NCBI GenBank assembly: GCA_018711815.1
Contig: DVHU01000099.1
Location: 1 to 64,000 of the forward strand
DNA from: Candidatus Egerieimonas intestinavium
GTDB lineage: Bacteria > Bacillota > Clostridia > Lachnospirales > Lachnospiraceae
Direction of reading: 5' to 3'
DNA length: 64,000 nt
This document shows, piece by piece, positions 8,522-17,298 of the stretch. The translations under genes were made by a program, and so were the position numbers. Numbering within the stretch: position 1 is the first letter of the stretch; each line of letters begins with the position of its first letter. The notes below the pieces were generated by a model that saw only the letters and a program-made list of their open reading frames with translations, did not search any database and had not been told where the DNA came from.

Positions 8522-9268
8522 ATGGAAGAGATGAATCGGCGGGTGGCGCTGGTGACAGGCGCCAGCCGGGGAATTGGAAGGGCCATCGCCAAGCGGCTGG
8601 CCCAGGATGGAATCTTTGTAATTGTTAATTACTGCGGATCTAAGGAGAAGGCTGAGGCTGTCCTGGAGGAGATCAAGGCCCAGGGAGGGGACGGAGTCTG
8701 CGCTCAGGCGGATGTCTCTGATTTTGCCGCGGCGGAGACCCTGATGAAGGAGCTGGTGAAGGAGTACGGCCGGATCGATATTCTGGTGAACAATGCGGGA
8801 ATCACCCGGGACGGACTGCTCATGAAGATGAGCGAGGAGGACTTTGACCGGGTGCTGGATGTGAATCTGAAGGGCTGCTTCAACACTATCCGCCATCTTA
8901 GCCGCCAGTTTTTAAAGCAGCGCTATGGCCGGATCATCAATATTGCCTCCGTGGTGGGTGTGATTGGAAATGCAGGCCAGGCCAACTACAGCGCCTCTAA
9001 GGCGGGAATTATTGGCCTGACAAAGAGCGTAGCCCGGGAGCTGGCCAGCCGGGGAGTGACCGCCAACGCGGTGGCTCCGGGATTTATCGAGACAGAGATG
9101 ACGGCGGTGCTTCCGGATAAGATAAAGGAGCAGATGGCGGGCCAGATTCCCCTGGGAACCTTCGGCAAGCCGGAGGATGTGGCGGAAGCGGTGGCTTTTC
9201 TGGCGTCAGATAGCGCCAGATATATTACAGGACAGGTGCTGAACGTAAATGGCGGCATGGCAATGTAG
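8522..9268 (+). CDS. fabG: 3-oxoacyl-ACP reductase
   Basis: The 248-residue short-chain dehydrogenase has [16 protein letters not shown] (NADPH loop), NNAG, the catalytic Ser, YSASK (Tyr and Lys) and the C-terminal [12 protein letters not shown] typical of FabG. It reduces beta-ketoacyl-ACP in each cycle. The ATG at 8522 lies one base after the fabD stop; an in-frame ATG nine bases further (MNRRVALVT) is an alternative start. Confidence 0.96.
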   Translation: MEEMNRRVALVTGASRGIGRAIAKRLAQDGIFVIVNYCGSKEKAEAVLEEIKAQGGDGVCAQADVSDFAAAETLMKELVKEYGRIDILVNNAGITRDGLLMKMSEEDFDRVLDVNLKGCFNTIRHLSRQFLKQRYGRIINIASVVGVIGNAGQANYSASKAGIIGLTKSVARELASRGVTANAVAPGFIETEMTAVLPDKIKEQMAGQIPLGTFGKPEDVAEAVAFLASDSARYITGQVLNVNGGMAM

Positions 9269-9278
9269 GAGGAAGAAC

Positions 9279-10511
9279 ATGAGAAGAGTAGTTGTGACAG
9301 GTATGGGAGCCGTTACTCCGGCGGGACTTTCTGTGGAGGAGTTCTGGAAATCCGTGAAGGAAGGAAAACATGGATTTGCGCCCATCACTCATTTTGATAC
9401 GGAGAAATATAAGGTAAAGCTGGCGGCGGAGCTTAAGGGCTTTGACCCCAAAAACTACATGGATTTCAAGTCTGCCAAGAGAATGGAGGCTTTCTGCCAG
9501 TATGCGGTGGCAGCGGCCAAGGAGGCCTTTGAGCAGGCAGGCTTTGACATGGAAAAAGAGGACGCCTGCCGGATGGGCTGTTCTGTGGGCTGCGGAATCG
9601 GAAGCCTGCAGATCGTGGAAAATGCCGTGCGCACCATTGACAATCGGGGAATCGGCCGGGTAAATCCGCTGATGGTGCCCCTGATGATTTCCAATATGGC
9701 TGCGGGAAATGTTTCCATCCAGCTGGGATTAAAGGGCAAGAGTTTAAATGTGGTGACTGCCTGCGCCACCGGAAGCCATTCCATCGGAGAGGCTTACCGC
9801 AGTATCCAGTACGGGGATGCGGACGTGATGCTGGCAGGGGGAACCGAGAGCTCCATCTGCGAGACGGGAATCGGCGGTTTCCAGGCTCTGACTACCCTGT
9901 CTACCTCCACGAATCCCGATCGCTGCTCTATCCCCTTTGACAAGGAGAGAGGCGGCTTCGTCATGGGCGAGGGCGCGGGAGTGGTTGTTCTGGAAGAGCT
10001 GGAGCATGCCCGGAAGCGCGGGGCTAAGATTTACGCGGAGCTCGTCGGCTACGGAGCCACCAGCGACGCCCACCACATCACTGCCCCGGCGGACGACGGA
10101 GAGGGAGCTGCCCGGGCCATGGGCATGGCCCTTCAGGAGGGCGGAGTTGCCAAGGAGGAGCTGACTTATATCAACGCCCACGGCACCAGCACCCACCACA
10201 ACGATCTCTTTGAGACCAGAGCCATCAAGAAGCTCTTCGGAGAGCACGCCTATAACCTGAAGATCAATTCCACCAAGTCCATCGTGGGCCATATGCTGGG
10301 CGCAGCGGGAGCTGTGGAGTTTATCGCCTGCATCAAGCAGCTGCAGGAGGGATATATCCATCCCACCCTGGGCTATCGGGAGAGAGACGAGGAGCTGGAT
10401 TTGAACTATGTTCCCCAGGGAGTACGGGAGGAGATTCCCTATGCCCTGAGCAATTCCCTGGGCTTCGGCGGACACAACGCCAGCCTGCTGCTGAAGAAAT
10501 GGGAGGAGTAA
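9279..10511 (+). CDS. fabF: 3-oxoacyl-ACP synthase II
   Basis: The start is set at ATG 9279 (MRRVVVTGMGAVTPAG), seven bases after an AGGAGG site that overlaps the fabG stop; a longer frame begins upstream but has no ribosome site. The 410-residue condensing enzyme has the Cys-His-His triad in TACATGSHS, HGTSTHHND and KSIVGHMLGAAGAVE. It condenses malonyl-ACP with acyl-ACP. No fabH (initiating synthase) is found in this operon, so chain initiation must depend on a gene elsewhere or on FabF itself. Confidence 0.96.
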   Translation: MRRVVVTGMGAVTPAGLSVEEFWKSVKEGKHGFAPITHFDTEKYKVKLAAELKGFDPKNYMDFKSAKRMEAFCQYAVAAAKEAFEQAGFDMEKEDACRMGCSVGCGIGSLQIVENAVRTIDNRGIGRVNPLMVPLMISNMAAGNVSIQLGLKGKSLNVVTACATGSHSIGEAYRSIQYGDADVMLAGGTESSICETGIGGFQALTTLSTSTNPDRCSIPFDKERGGFVMGEGAGVVVLEELEHARKRGAKIYAELVGYGATSDAHHITAPADDGEGAARAMGMALQEGGVAKEELTYINAHGTSTHHNDLFETRAIKKLFGEHAYNLKINSTKSIVGHMLGAAGAVEFIACIKQLQEGYIHPTLGYRERDEELDLNYVPQGVREEIPYALSNSLGFGGHNASLLLKKWEE

Positions 10512-10512
10512 G

Positions 10513-10941
10513 ATGGAATTAGAGCAGATTTTAAAGCTGATTAACGCGGTTTCCCAGTCGGAGGTGGAGCACTTCCGCATGGAGGAGGGAAACCTGAAGC
10601 TGGATATTAAGAAGGCCAAGAAGAAAAAGGCAGTTCAGATGGCTGCGGAGCCCGTGGCTGCTATGACTGTTCCTGCGGCTGCGTCCATCGAGGAAGCGGA
10701 GCCCCAGGGCAATAAGGTGAAGGCGCCTCTGGTGGGTACCTTCTACAACGCGCCCTCCCCGGAGGAAGCCCCCTTCGTCCAGGTGGGCGACCGGGTGGAG
10801 AAGGGCCAGACCCTGGGAATTATCGAGGCCATGAAGCTGATGAATGAGATCCAGAGCGATTATGCCGGCGTTGTCACTGCCATTCTGGTGGAGAATGAGC
10901 AGATGGTGGAGTACGGCCAGCCGCTGTTTGTGATTCAGTAG
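10513..10941 (+). CDS. accB: Biotin carboxyl carrier protein of acetyl-CoA carboxylase
   Basis: The 142-residue protein has an N-terminal helix region, a flexible Ala/Pro/Val-rich linker (about residues 45-70) and a C-terminal biotinyl domain with the biotinylation motif IEAMKLMNEI (Lys in EAMKLM). It carries CO2 from AccC to the carboxyltransferase AccDA. It starts two bases after fabF and is followed by fabZ. Confidence 0.96.
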   Translation: MELEQILKLINAVSQSEVEHFRMEEGNLKLDIKKAKKKKAVQMAAEPVAAMTVPAAASIEEAEPQGNKVKAPLVGTFYNAPSPEEAPFVQVGDRVEKGQTLGIIEAMKLMNEIQSDYAGVVTAILVENEQMVEYGQPLFVIQ

Positions 10942-10950
10942 GAGGAAAAT

Positions 10951-11379
10951 ATGTCTGTACTTACAACCAAGGAAATTATGGAGATTATCCCCCACAGACA
11001 ACCCTTTTTGCTGGTGGACACCATCGAGGAGCTGGAGCCCGGCCGCCGGGCGGTGGGGAAGAAATGCGTGACCTACAATGAGCCCTATTTTGCCGGCCAT
11101 TTTCCCCAGGAGCCCATTATGCCCGGAGTGCTGATCATCGAGGCCCTGGCCCAGGTGGGGGCAGTGATTTCCCTGTCCATGCCGGAGAATAAGGGAAAGC
11201 TGGCTATCTTTGGAGGAATTGACAAGGCGCGCTTCCGCCGGAAGGTGGTGCCCGGAGATGTGCTGACTCTGGAGGTGGAGCTGATCCGTCAAAAGGGCCC
11301 CATGGCCATCGCTAAGGCTGTGGCCTCTGTGGACGGAAAGGTGGCCGCGTCGGCGGAGCTGACGGTAGCTATCGGATAG
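10951..11379 (+). CDS. fabZ: 3-hydroxyacyl-ACP dehydratase
   Basis: The 142-residue hot-dog-fold enzyme has the catalytic motifs [14 protein letters not shown] (His in the PHRxPF region) and [20 protein letters not shown] (Glu). It dehydrates 3-hydroxyacyl-ACP to enoyl-ACP for FabK. The GGAGGAAA ribosome site overlaps the accB stop. Confidence 0.96.
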   Translation: MSVLTTKEIMEIIPHRQPFLLVDTIEELEPGRRAVGKKCVTYNEPYFAGHFPQEPIMPGVLIIEALAQVGAVISLSMPENKGKLAIFGGIDKARFRRKVVPGDVLTLEVELIRQKGPMAIAKAVASVDGKVAASAELTVAIG

Positions 11380-11391
11380 GAATGATGAAGA

Positions 11392-12735
11392 ATGTTTGAG
11401 AAGATTTTAATTGCCAACCGCGGCGAGATCGCCGTGCGGATTATAAGAGCCTGCCGGGAGATGGGGATTAAGACTGTGGCAGTTTACTCGGAGGCGGACA
11501 GGGAAGCCCTGCATACTCAGCTGGCAGACGAGGCGGTCTGCATCGGCCCGGCTGCGGCGGCGGAGAGTTATCTGTCCGCGGAGAGGATCTTAAGCGCCTG
11601 CATGGCCACGGGAGCCCAGGCCATTCACCCGGGCTTTGGATTCCTCTCGGAGAACAGCCGCTTTGCGGAGATGTGCGGAAAATGCAATATTACCTTTATC
11701 GGTCCCTCCCCGGAGGTGATGGATAAGATGGGAAATAAATCCCAGGCCCGTCGAACCATGATGGAGGCCAAGGTTCCGGTGGTCCCCGGAACCAAGGAGG
11801 CGGTTTATGAGGCTGCCGAGGGAGAGCGCCAGGCGGAGAAAATCGGGTATCCGGTGATGATTAAGGCCTCCTCCGGCGGCGGAGGCAAGGGTATGCGGGT
11901 GGCCAAAAGCCGGGAGGAATTCCAGGAGGCTTTTCAGCTGGCCCAGATGGAGTCCCAGAGGGCCTTTGGCGACCGCACCATGTATATTGAGAAATTTGTG
12001 GAGGAGCCCCGCCATGTGGAGATCCAGATTCTGGCGGATAAGTACGGACACGTGGTACAGCTGGGCGAGCGGGACTGCTCTATTCAGCGGCATCACCAGA
12101 AGGTGCTGGAGGAATCTCCCTGCTGCGCCCTGACCCCTAAGCTTCGCAAGAAAATGGGTGAGGCGGCTGTCCGGGCGGTGAAGGCTGTGGGCTATGAGAG
12201 CGCGGGAACCATAGAGTTTCTGCTGGATAAGCACGGGAATTTTTATTTTATGGAGATGAATACCCGAATTCAGGTGGAGCATCCGGTGACGGAGATGGTC
12301 TCCGGAGTAGATTTGATCCGGGAGCAGATCTGCATTGCCGCCGGGGAACCCCTGTCGGTGAAGCAGGAGGATATTACCCTCACGGGACATGCCATCGAGT
12401 GCCGGATTAACGCGGAGGATCCCAGAAATCATTTCCGCCCCTGTCCGGGAACTGTGGAGGATCTGCATTTTCCCGGGGGCTGCGGCGTCCGCATGGATAC
12501 GGCGGTCTACAGCGGATATGAGATTCCCCCTTACTACGACTCCATGATTGCCAAAGTGATCGTCCATGACCGCACCCGCCAGGAGGCCATTGCCAAAATG
12601 CGCAGCACCCTGGGAGAGCTGGTGATCACTGGGGTGACCACCAACGTGGATTTCCTGTATGACATACTCTATCAGGAGGATTTCTGCAGCGGCCGGATTA
12701 CCACGGATTTTATTGAGAAGCATTTCGCTGGGTAG
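11392..12735 (+). CDS. accC: Biotin carboxylase subunit of acetyl-CoA carboxylase
   Basis: The 447-residue ATP-grasp enzyme opens with [20 protein letters not shown], then has the glycine-rich ATP lid [27 protein letters not shown] and [17 protein letters not shown]. It carboxylates the biotin on AccB with ATP and bicarbonate. Length and motif order are normal. It lies 12 bases after fabZ and 11 bases before accDA. Confidence 0.97.
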   Translation: MFEKILIANRGEIAVRIIRACREMGIKTVAVYSEADREALHTQLADEAVCIGPAAAAESYLSAERILSACMATGAQAIHPGFGFLSENSRFAEMCGKCNITFIGPSPEVMDKMGNKSQARRTMMEAKVPVVPGTKEAVYEAAEGERQAEKIGYPVMIKASSGGGGKGMRVAKSREEFQEAFQLAQMESQRAFGDRTMYIEKFVEEPRHVEIQILADKYGHVVQLGERDCSIQRHHQKVLEESPCCALTPKLRKKMGEAAVRAVKAVGYESAGTIEFLLDKHGNFYFMEMNTRIQVEHPVTEMVSGVDLIREQICIAAGEPLSVKQEDITLTGHAIECRINAEDPRNHFRPCPGTVEDLHFPGGCGVRMDTAVYSGYEIPPYYDSMIAKVIVHDRTRQEAIAKMRSTLGELVITGVTTNVDFLYDILYQEDFCSGRITTDFIEKHFAG

Positions 12736-12746
12736 GAAGGAATACT

Positions 12747-14462
12747 ATGGTTAAGTTAAAGGATATGTTTCGGAAAACAGCAGACTTATCCCCCAGGGGA
12801 GAGAAGAAAAAGGGGGAAAAAGCCCCGGAGGTTCCCCAGGGCTTGTGGATAAAATGTCCCAAGTGCGGGGAGATGCTGTACAAGGAGGACGTGGTGAAAA
12901 ATTCCTACGTCTGTCCCAAATGTTCCGGGTATTTCCGGATGAAAACAAAAACCAGAATACGGATGATGGCTGACCCGGGAACTTTCCAGGAATGGGAGGA
13001 AGCGGTGGTGGGGGAAAATCCCCTGGACTATCCCGGATATGAGGAGAAGCTCTCTCAGGTGAGGGAGAAGACTCACCTGAAGGAGGCCGTCACTGTGGGC
13101 AGCTGTACCATCGGAGGCGTGAAAACCGTGCTGGGCGTCTGCGACGCCAGATTTTTCATGGGAAGCATGGGCTACGCCGTGGGCGAGCGCATCGCCAGAG
13201 CCTTTGAGCGGGCGGTTCAGGAGAAGCTGCCGGTGGTGCTGTTCTGCTGCTCCGGCGGAGCCAGAATGCAGGAGGGAATTATCTCCCTGATGCAGATGGC
13301 AAAGACCTCTGCCGCAGTGAAAAAGCATTCGGACGCCGGGCTTTTCTACCTGCCGATTCTCACGGACCCCACCACCGGAGGAGTGACTGCCAGCTTTGCC
13401 ATGCTGGGAGATATCATCCTGGCGGAGCCCGGAGCTCTCATCGGCTTTGCCGGTCCCCGGGTTATCGCCCAGACCATCGGCCAGAAGCTGCCCGAGGGCT
13501 TCCAGAGAGCGGAATTTCTGGTGGAGAAGGGGATCATCGACGGGGTTCTGGAGCGAAAGGAGATGAAGGCCACGGTGGCCCGTCTCCTGGAGACCCACAG
13601 CGCCGAGCGGGATTACCGGAAATATACGCTGCCCAAGGAGTACCAGGCCCAGGAGACTGCCGCTTCCCAGGAGAGGGGAGAGCTGGACGCCTGGGGAAGG
13701 GTTCTTCTCTCCAGAAGTACGGACAGGCCTGTGTGCGGGGATTATATCCGGGAAATTTTCGACGATTTCCTGGAGCTGCACGGGGACCGGGCTTTCCGGG
13801 ACGACGGTGCCATCCTGGCGGGAATCGCCTGGCTGAACGGTCAGCCGGTGACGGTCATCGGCCAGCAAAAGGGACGGGACGTGAAGGAGAATGTACACCG
13901 AAACTTTGGCATGGCATCCCCGGAGGGCTACCGAAAGGCCCTGCGTCTGATGAAGCAGGCGGAGAAATTCCACAGGCCCATCATCACCTTTGTGGATACC
14001 CCCGGAGCCGCCTGCGGTATCGAGGCGGAGGAGAGAGGCCAGGGGGAGGCCATCGCCCGGAATCTACTGGAGATGATCGCCCTGAAAACTCCTGTGCTGT
14101 CCATCCTCATCGGGGAGGGCGGCAGCGGCGGAGCCCTGGGCCTGGCCGTGGCCAACGAGGTCTGGATGATGGAAAACGCCACCTACTCTATTCTCTCCCC
14201 GGAGGGCTTTGCCTCCATTCTCTGGAAGGACGGCAAGCGGGCCCAGGAGGCCGCGGGAATCATGAAGATCACCGCCCGGGATCTGCAGGAGAAAAAGATT
14301 GTGGACTGGGTAATTCCCGAGGAGGAGCCTGCGGATGCCCAGCAGCTGCCCAAGATCGCAGAGCAGATGAGAGGACAGATTATCCGCTTCCTGGCAGAGC
14401 AGAAAAAGGTAAGCCCCACCAGACTGGCGGAGAATCGGTATCAGAGATTCCGTGAATTTTAG
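12747..14462 (+). CDS. accDA: Acetyl-CoA carboxylase carboxyltransferase, AccD-AccA fusion
   Basis: One 571-residue frame contains both carboxyltransferase subunits. Residues about 30-290 are AccD: a Cys4 zinc ribbon (KCPKCGEM ... VCPKCSGYF), [26 protein letters not shown] and GFAGPRVI. Residues about 310-571 are Acc[60 protein letters not shown] and [15 protein letters not shown]. The enzyme moves the carboxyl group from biotin to acetyl-CoA, giving malonyl-CoA for FabD. In E. coli and B. subtilis these are two genes; here no stop or restart separates them. Last gene of the operon, followed by a strong terminator. Confidence 0.95.
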   Translation: MVKLKDMFRKTADLSPRGEKKKGEKAPEVPQGLWIKCPKCGEMLYKEDVVKNSYVCPKCSGYFRMKTKTRIRMMADPGTFQEWEEAVVGENPLDYPGYEEKLSQVREKTHLKEAVTVGSCTIGGVKTVLGVCDARFFMGSMGYAVGERIARAFERAVQEKLPVVLFCCSGGARMQEGIISLMQMAKTSAAVKKHSDAGLFYLPILTDPTTGGVTASFAMLGDIILAEPGALIGFAGPRVIAQTIGQKLPEGFQRAEFLVEKGIIDGVLERKEMKATVARLLETHSAERDYRKYTLPKEYQAQETAASQERGELDAWGRVLLSRSTDRPVCGDYIREIFDDFLELHGDRAFRDDGAILAGIAWLNGQPVTVIGQQKGRDVKENVHRNFGMASPEGYRKALRLMKQAEKFHRPIITFVDTPGAACGIEAEERGQGEAIARNLLEMIALKTPVLSILIGEGGSGGALGLAVANEVWMMENATYSILSPEGFASILWKDGKRAQEAAGIMKITARDLQEKKIVDWVIPEEEPADAQQLPKIAEQMRGQIIRFLAEQKKVSPTRLAENRYQRFREF

Positions 14463-14471
14463 GAAGCTGCA

Positions 14472-14513
14472 TAAAAAAATCGCTGAGGTCGTGAGACTTC
14501 AGCGATTTTTTTA
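14472..14513. terminator. Bidirectional terminator between accDA and rubrerythrin
   Basis: AAAAAAATCGCTGA pairs with TCAGCGATTTTTTT, so a T-run follows the stem on both strands; it can end accDA on the plus strand and the rubrerythrin gene on the minus strand. Confidence 0.9.
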
Positions 14514-14527
14514 TGGCCTTTTTTATT

Positions 14528-15064
14528 TTAGTAGTTCTCTACCTTTCTCTCGAAGTATGCTCTGGGATGTGCGCATACCGGGCAAACCTCGGGAGCTTCC
14601 TCTGCCTCATGGATATAACCGCAGTTGCGGCACTTCCAGCCCAGGGGAGCGTCGCCCTTGAAGGTCTTGTCCGCCTGATAGGACTCCAGAAGCTTGCGGT
14701 AGCGTTTCTCATGAGCAGCCTCTACCCGGGCTACACCCTCGAATTTTGCAGCCAGCTCCGGGAAGCCTTCCTCTCTGGCCTCTCTGGCCATTCTGGCGTA
14801 CATATCGGTCCACTCATAATTCTCACCGGAAGCGGCATCCATCAGGTTGTCAGCGATCTCATGGATTCCATGGTACTCCTTGAACCACATTTTTGCGTGC
14901 TCTTTCTCCTGATCCGCGGTCTCCAGATACAGGGCAGCCAGCTGCTCGTAGCCGGCCTTCTTGGCTGCAGAAGCGTAGTAGGTATATTTATTGCGGGCCA
15001 TGGACTCTCCTGCGAAAGCGTCCATCAGATTCTTTTCGGTTTTCGTTCCTGCGTATTTGGACAT
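14528..15064 (-). CDS. rbr: Rubrerythrin
   Basis: The 178-residue protein has an N-terminal ferritin-like diiron domain ([29 protein letters not shown]) and a C-terminal rubredoxin domain with two CxxC pairs (CRNCGYIHE and [11 protein letters not shown]). Rubrerythrins reduce hydrogen peroxide in anaerobes with electrons from NAD(P)H via rubredoxin reductases. A strong GGAGG ribosome site precedes the ATG. It lies downstream of reverse rubrerythrin and perR on the same strand, so it is likely part of the same oxidative-stress group. Confidence 0.95.
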   Translation of the reverse strand: MSKYAGTKTEKNLMDAFAGESMARNKYTYYASAAKKAGYEQLAALYLETADQEKEHAKMWFKEYHGIHEIADNLMDAASGENYEWTDMYARMAREAREEGFPELAAKFEGVARVEAAHEKRYRKLLESYQADKTFKGDAPLGWKCRNCGYIHEAEEAPEVCPVCAHPRAYFERKVENY

Positions 15065-15096
15065 AGTAATTACCTCCTGGTTTGATTTATGATTGT

Positions 15097-15188
15097 AAAA
15101 AAGACTGCCGCAATAGCTTATACCTGGCCAAAGAGGCCTTTGCTGCGGGACATCCCCAAGGATATGCAGTTAGTCATTGCGACAGTCT
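15097..15188 (-). ncRNA. Branched hairpin/terminator between the two rubrerythrin genes
   Basis: Read on the minus strand, AGACTGTCGCAAT (15188 inward) pairs with ATTGCGGCAGTCT (ending at 15102) and is followed by TTTTTT, as in a terminator for reverse rubrerythrin. The roughly 60-base interior is not a plain loop: CTGC/GCAG enclosing ATCC/GGAT forms one inner hairpin (15143-15169) and GGCC/GGCC a second (15126-15138). The result is a three-way junction. No riboswitch class I know fits. Confidence 0.55.
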
Positions 15189-15214
15189 CATTTTCTTTTG
15201 TATATAATTAACTA

Positions 15215-15763
15215 TTAGCCAAAGTATCTCTTCAGCAGACCCTCAAATGCCTTGCCGTGACGAGCCTCGTCTCTTGCCATCTCATGTACGGTGTCATGGA
15301 TTGCATCCAGATTTGCAGCCTTAGCGCGCTTAGCCAGATCAAACTTGCCGGCGGTAGCACCGTTCTCAGCGGCAACACGCATCTCCAGGTTCTTCTTGGT
15401 GCTGTCGGTTACAACCTCGCCCAGCAGCTCTGCAAATTTTGCAGCGTGCTCAGCCTCCTCGTAAGCTGCCTTCTCCCAGTACAGGCCGATCTCCGGATAG
15501 CCCTCTCTGTGAGCAACGCGAGCCATAGCCAGGTACATACCAACCTCGGAGCACTCTCCCTCGAAGTTAGCTCTTAAGTCAGCCAGGATATCCTCGCTTA
15601 CGCCCTGAGCAACGCCAACCACGTGCTCCGCAGCCCAGGTCAGACCCTCAGCCTGCTCCTGGAACTTGGAAGCCGGAGCCTTACATACAGGACAGACAAA
15701 ATCTGCCGGCAGGGCCTCTCCCTCGTAAACATAACCGCAAACACCACATACAAATTTCTTCAT
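15215..15763 (-). CDS. Reverse rubrerythrin (N-terminal rubredoxin, C-terminal diiron domain)
   Basis: The 182-residue protein has the domain order opposite to classical rubrerythrin: a rubredoxin-like module first ([11 protein letters not shown] ... [10 protein letters not shown]), then a ferritin-like diiron domain ([40 protein letters not shown]). In Clostridium acetobutylicum proteins of this order are peroxide and oxygen reductases that are strongly PerR-repressed. It has its own promoter and PerR-like operator upstream. Confidence 0.92.
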   Translation of the reverse strand: MKKFVCGVCGYVYEGEALPADFVCPVCKAPASKFQEQAEGLTWAAEHVVGVAQGVSEDILADLRANFEGECSEVGMYLAMARVAHREGYPEIGLYWEKAAYEEAEHAAKFAELLGEVVTDSTKKNLEMRVAAENGATAGKFDLAKRAKAANLDAIHDTVHEMARDEARHGKAFEGLLKRYFG

Positions 15764-15803
15764 AGTTGTATCTCCTTTTCTTTAATTATATTTAAATTAA
15801 TAA

Positions 15804-15852
15804 TAGTAATTGTTACTGATATCAATCTACCACAGTTTCTTTTGCTTGTCAA
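15804..15852 (-). promoter_or_regulatory. Reverse-rubrerythrin promoter with PerR-like operator
   Basis: On the minus strand TTGACA (15852-15847), 17 bases, TAGATT (15829-15824). Just downstream of the -10 lies TAGTAATTGTTACTG (15804-15818), a 7-1-7 repeat with two mismatches that resembles the perfect repeat in front of perR; binding there would block transcription. Confidence 0.7.
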
Positions 15853-15859
15853 GGGATTC

Positions 15860-16249
15860 TCAGGAATTTTCTAAACATTTTTTGCAGATACCGTAAAAGT
15901 TTGTGACATAACTGTCAATTCGGCCGCCAAAATTTTTAGAAGCCGTATCTTTGATGAAATCAATATTTTCCATGTCCAAATCCATAACGCAGTGACATTT
16001 TTGGCAGATAAAATGATTGTGGGGATGTACCTGCCCGTCATAGTGATCTGCGCCGTCCCCGGTGCTCACCTTGGTGATTTCCCCGATGCTGTTGAGCAGG
16101 GCTAAATTTCGGTAAACGGTTCCCAGACTAATATTGGGATACTGCAGGCGGATATTTTCGTATATTACATCTGCTGTCGGGTGATCTGTCCGCTTTACCA
16201 GAAATTCTTTGATGGATTCTCTCTGGCGGCTGTACTTCAGCGTTCTCAC
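15860..16249 (-). CDS. perR: PerR-type Fur-family peroxide regulator
   Basis: The 129-residue regulator starts at GTG 16249 with GAGGAGG about eight bases before. It has a winged-helix domain (TADVIYENIRLQYPNISLGTVYRNLALL, the recognition helix of Fur proteins) and a metal/dimer domain with HPHNHFICQKCHCVMDL and the second Cys pair CKKC near the C-terminus. Fur, PerR and Zur cannot be separated by motif alone; PerR is chosen because matched operators lie in front of itself and of reverse rubrerythrin. Confidence 0.85.
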   Translation of the reverse strand: MRTLKYSRQRESIKEFLVKRTDHPTADVIYENIRLQYPNISLGTVYRNLALLNSIGEITKVSTGDGADHYDGQVHPHNHFICQKCHCVMDLDMENIDFIKDTASKNFGGRIDSYVTNFYGICKKCLENS

Positions 16250-16270
16250 AGCTCATCCTCCTCTCAATAA

Positions 16271-16320
16271 TAGTAATGATTACTAAATTTAATATAGCAG
16301 AGAGAAAACAGAGCTGTCAA
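16271..16320 (-). promoter_or_regulatory. perR promoter with perfect 15-bp PerR-like operator
   Basis: On the minus strand TTGACA (16320-16315), 18 bases, TATATT (16296-16291), then the perfect palindrome TAGTAATGATTACTA (16271-16285). This points to autorepression. Confidence 0.72.
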
Positions 16321-16490
16321 GCATTATTTGCTGGAAAAAAATAAGTATGCACTCATATTTTACCAATTTCCGTATAACTGTATTTTAACATAAAAGAGGA
16401 AAATTATACACAAAATATTTTAAGAAAGCTTCTAAAAGTTTCATAATAGTTTTTTATATGAGGAAAGTAGTTTTTAATAGCTGGTATTGG

Positions 16491-16519
16491 TTGAAATTAG
16501 GGGAGTGCCGCCGTATAAT
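16491..16519 (+). promoter_or_regulatory. nagBA promoter
   Basis: TTGAAA (16491-16496), 17 bases, TATAAT (16514-16519). The AT-rich stretch between perR and here (about 16325-16490) holds no gene that I can see. Confidence 0.7.
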
Positions 16520-16554
16520 GAAAATACATTAAGACTAGGGAGGAAAAGGGAACC

Positions 16555-17298
16555 ATGAGGATTATTGAAGCAAAAAATTATGAGGATATGAGCAAAAAAG
16601 CGGCGGAGATCATCGCTGCGCAGATCCTGCTGAAGCCGGACGCCGTGCTGGGTCTGGCAACTGGCTCCACTCCGGTGGGAACCTATCAGAATCTGATCAA
16701 GAAATATGAAGCCGGCGAGCTGGATTTTTCTCAGGTATCCTCTGTGAACCTGGACGAGTACAAGGGACTGTCCGGGGATCATGACCAGAGCTACCGCTAC
16801 TTTATGAATGAAAATCTTTTTAACCACGTAAATATTGACAAGAGCCGGACCTCCGTTCCCAACGGATTGGAGGAGGATGCAGCCAAGGCCTGCGCGGACT
16901 ATGACGCAGTAATCGCCGCCGCCGGCGGGGTAGATCTGCAGCTGCTGGGAATCGGCGGAAACGGACATATCGGATTTAATGAGCCGGCGGAGGAGTTCAA
17001 GGTGGGAACCCACTGCGTGAAGCTGACGGAGAGCACCATTGAGGCCAACGCTAGATTCTTTGCCTCCATCGATGATGTTCCCAAGTACGCCTACACCATG
17101 GGAATCGGAAACATTATGGCGGCAAAGACTGTACTGCTGGTGGCTTCCGGCAAGAACAAAGCCCAGGCCGTTTATGATTCTTTCTTCGGCCCGGTAACCC
17201 CCCATGTACAGGCATCCATCCTGCAGCTGCACAAGGACGCTATCGTGATTGCAGATGAGGACGCCCTGTCTCTGGCCAGAGAAAAAGGAGTATATTAA
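16555..17298 (+). CDS. nagB: Glucosamine-6-phosphate deaminase
   Basis: The 247-residue enzyme converts glucosamine-6-phosphate to fructose-6-phosphate and ammonia. Motifs: GLATGSTPVGTYQNLIK (phosphate loop), NLDEYKGLSGDHDQSYRYFM (ring-opening Asp) and LLGIGGNGHIGFNEP (catalytic His/Glu loop), ending with VQASILQLHKDAIVIADEDAL. Length and motifs are canonical, in contrast to the divergent paralogue at 932. Its stop codon touches the ATG of nagA. Confidence 0.96.
   Translation: MRIIEAKNYEDMSKKAAEIIAAQILLKPDAVLGLATGSTPVGTYQNLIKKYEAGELDFSQVSSVNLDEYKGLSGDHDQSYRYFMNENLFNHVNIDKSRTSVPNGLEEDAAKACADYDAVIAAAGGVDLQLLGIGGNGHIGFNEPAEEFKVGTHCVKLTESTIEANARFFASIDDVPKYAYTMGIGNIMAAKTVLLVASGKNKAQAVYDSFFGPVTPHVQASILQLHKDAIVIADEDALSLAREKGVY

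Noticed and set aside
11590-12723. Minus-strand frame of 377 codons opposite accC
   Set aside because: His- and Leu-rich composition typical of an antisense frame; accC is certain.
12786-13973. Minus-strand frame of 395 codons opposite accDA
   Set aside because: Same reason; the sense strand carries all carboxyltransferase motifs.
16325-16490. AT-rich stretch before nagB examined for an RNA gene or regulator site
   Set aside because: No stable hairpin, no clear operator palindrome and no frame with a ribosome site was found.
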